Of a stretch of 5,736 bases of DNA, positions 5,320 to 5,736 are shown one piece after another. A program made the translations under genes and the position numbers. Within the stretch, counting starts at the first letter, position 1. Each line of letters starts with the position of its first letter. Below the pieces are notes generated by a model. The model was given only the letters and a program-made list of their open reading frames with translations, was not told the DNA's origin and searched no databases. The DNA is from Mucilaginibacter sp. (GTDB taxonomy: Bacteria > Bacteroidota > Bacteroidia > Sphingobacteriales > Sphingobacteriaceae). The DNA is taken from assembly GCA_019235595.1 (NCBI GenBank), contig JAFAKI010000198.1:1-5736 (forward strand). The letters run 5' to 3'.

Positions 5320-5736
5320 ATGTCACATGAGGAGAATGAAGAGTTTTTTAAGGGCAGAGGGGCACAGGTTAATACCCACAATAAGTTTCTGAAAAATAAA
5401 TATGTGCTGGACCACATCGAGGGGCTGGATGAACAGTTTCTTGAAAATACTGCCACACAGATATTCGAGGAAACGCCCAAAAAGATCGTAAGCGAATCCA
5501 ACAGCCCCGATCTGAGCCATATGTTCTCGATCAATCCTTACCAGGGATGCGAGCATGGCTGTATTTATTGCTATGCACGTAATTCGCACGAATATTATGG
5601 CTTTAGTGCCGGGTTGGATTTTGAGCGCAAGATTATTGTAAAGCGCAATGCAGCAGAATTGTTGGAGCAGTACTTCAATAAAAAGAACTACCAGCCGGTG
5701 TGCATTCTTTTATCGGGCAATACGGACTGTTACCAG
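5320..5736 (+). CDS. PA0069-family radical SAM protein, 3'-truncated by the window edge
   Basis: The first 139 residues are visible and the frame stays open to the last base. The cluster motif CEHGCIYC (Cys77, Cys81, Cys84) is the radical SAM CX3CX2C that holds a [4Fe-4S] cluster and S-adenosylmethionine. The surrounding NPYQGCEHG, CYARNSHEYYGFSAGLDFERK and the later LSGNTDCYQ are typical of the PA0069 group, relatives of spore photoproduct lyase (COG1533) whose reaction is not established. The N-terminal GRGAQVNTHNKF also fits this group. It should be a cytosolic enzyme. Most of the barrel lies outside the window. The ATG at 5320 is chosen because the GRGAQ region follows directly; no Shine-Dalgarno sequence is present. 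It begins 29 bases after the regulator stop, beyond a hairpin, so it may be read through from the signalling operon or have its own promoter. No functional link with the two-component system is evident. Confidence 0.93.
   Translation, partial: MSHEENEEFFKGRGAQVNTHNKFLKNKYVLDHIEGLDEQFLENTATQIFEETPKKIVSESNSPDLSHMFSINPYQGCEHGCIYCYARNSHEYYGFSAGLDFERKIIVKRNAAELLEQYFNKKNYQPVCILLSGNTDCYQ

Noticed and set aside
5304..5589. Minus-strand open frames of 76 and 88 codons over the radical SAM start
   Set aside because: They are shadows of the radical SAM coding frame, which shows a clear cluster motif on the + strand.

Overview
The window looks like a chromosomal segment from a member of the Bacteroidota, most likely a Sphingobacteriaceae relative such as Mucilaginibacter or Pedobacter. 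The genus is a guess from protein resemblance. Supporting signs are the FtsH sequence type, the almost complete lack of Shine-Dalgarno sequences before the starts, a TTTGCA-type -7 promoter element, and a short HisKA_3 kinase paired with a NarL-type regulator. All six genes lie on the + strand. No tRNA, rRNA, CRISPR array, transposase or integrase is visible, and no gene-free stretch exceeds 140 bases.

Left part (1-2698): the 3' 96% or so of ftsH, the membrane AAA+ zinc protease, followed by a stand-alone LUD-domain (LutC/YkgG-like) gene. The 93-base gap between them is almost entirely a palindromic element built from repeated AAGTC words on its left half and GACTT words on its right half.

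Middle part (2699-5290): a 140-base regulatory region, then four tightly packed genes with gaps of 6 and 14 bases and a 1-base overlap. They encode a 117-residue cytosolic-looking protein ending in a PPCPPICC tail, an unrecognised seven-helix membrane protein, a 264-residue histidine kinase with one membrane helix and no sensor domain, and a NarL/FixJ-type response regulator. The simplest reading is a signalling operon in which the seven-helix protein does the sensing that the minimal kinase cannot do alone. The role of the small Cys/Pro-tailed protein is unknown: it could be ligand precursor, modulator or target. The leader carries an exact 11-base direct repeat spaced by 20 bases, upstream of the probable promoter. 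It could be an operator for the response regulator, and the same words also match a relaxed DnaA box. This cassette is the best candidate for something undescribed.

Right part (5291-5736): a short A+T-rich hairpin, then the first 139 codons of a PA0069-family radical SAM protein that runs off the window.
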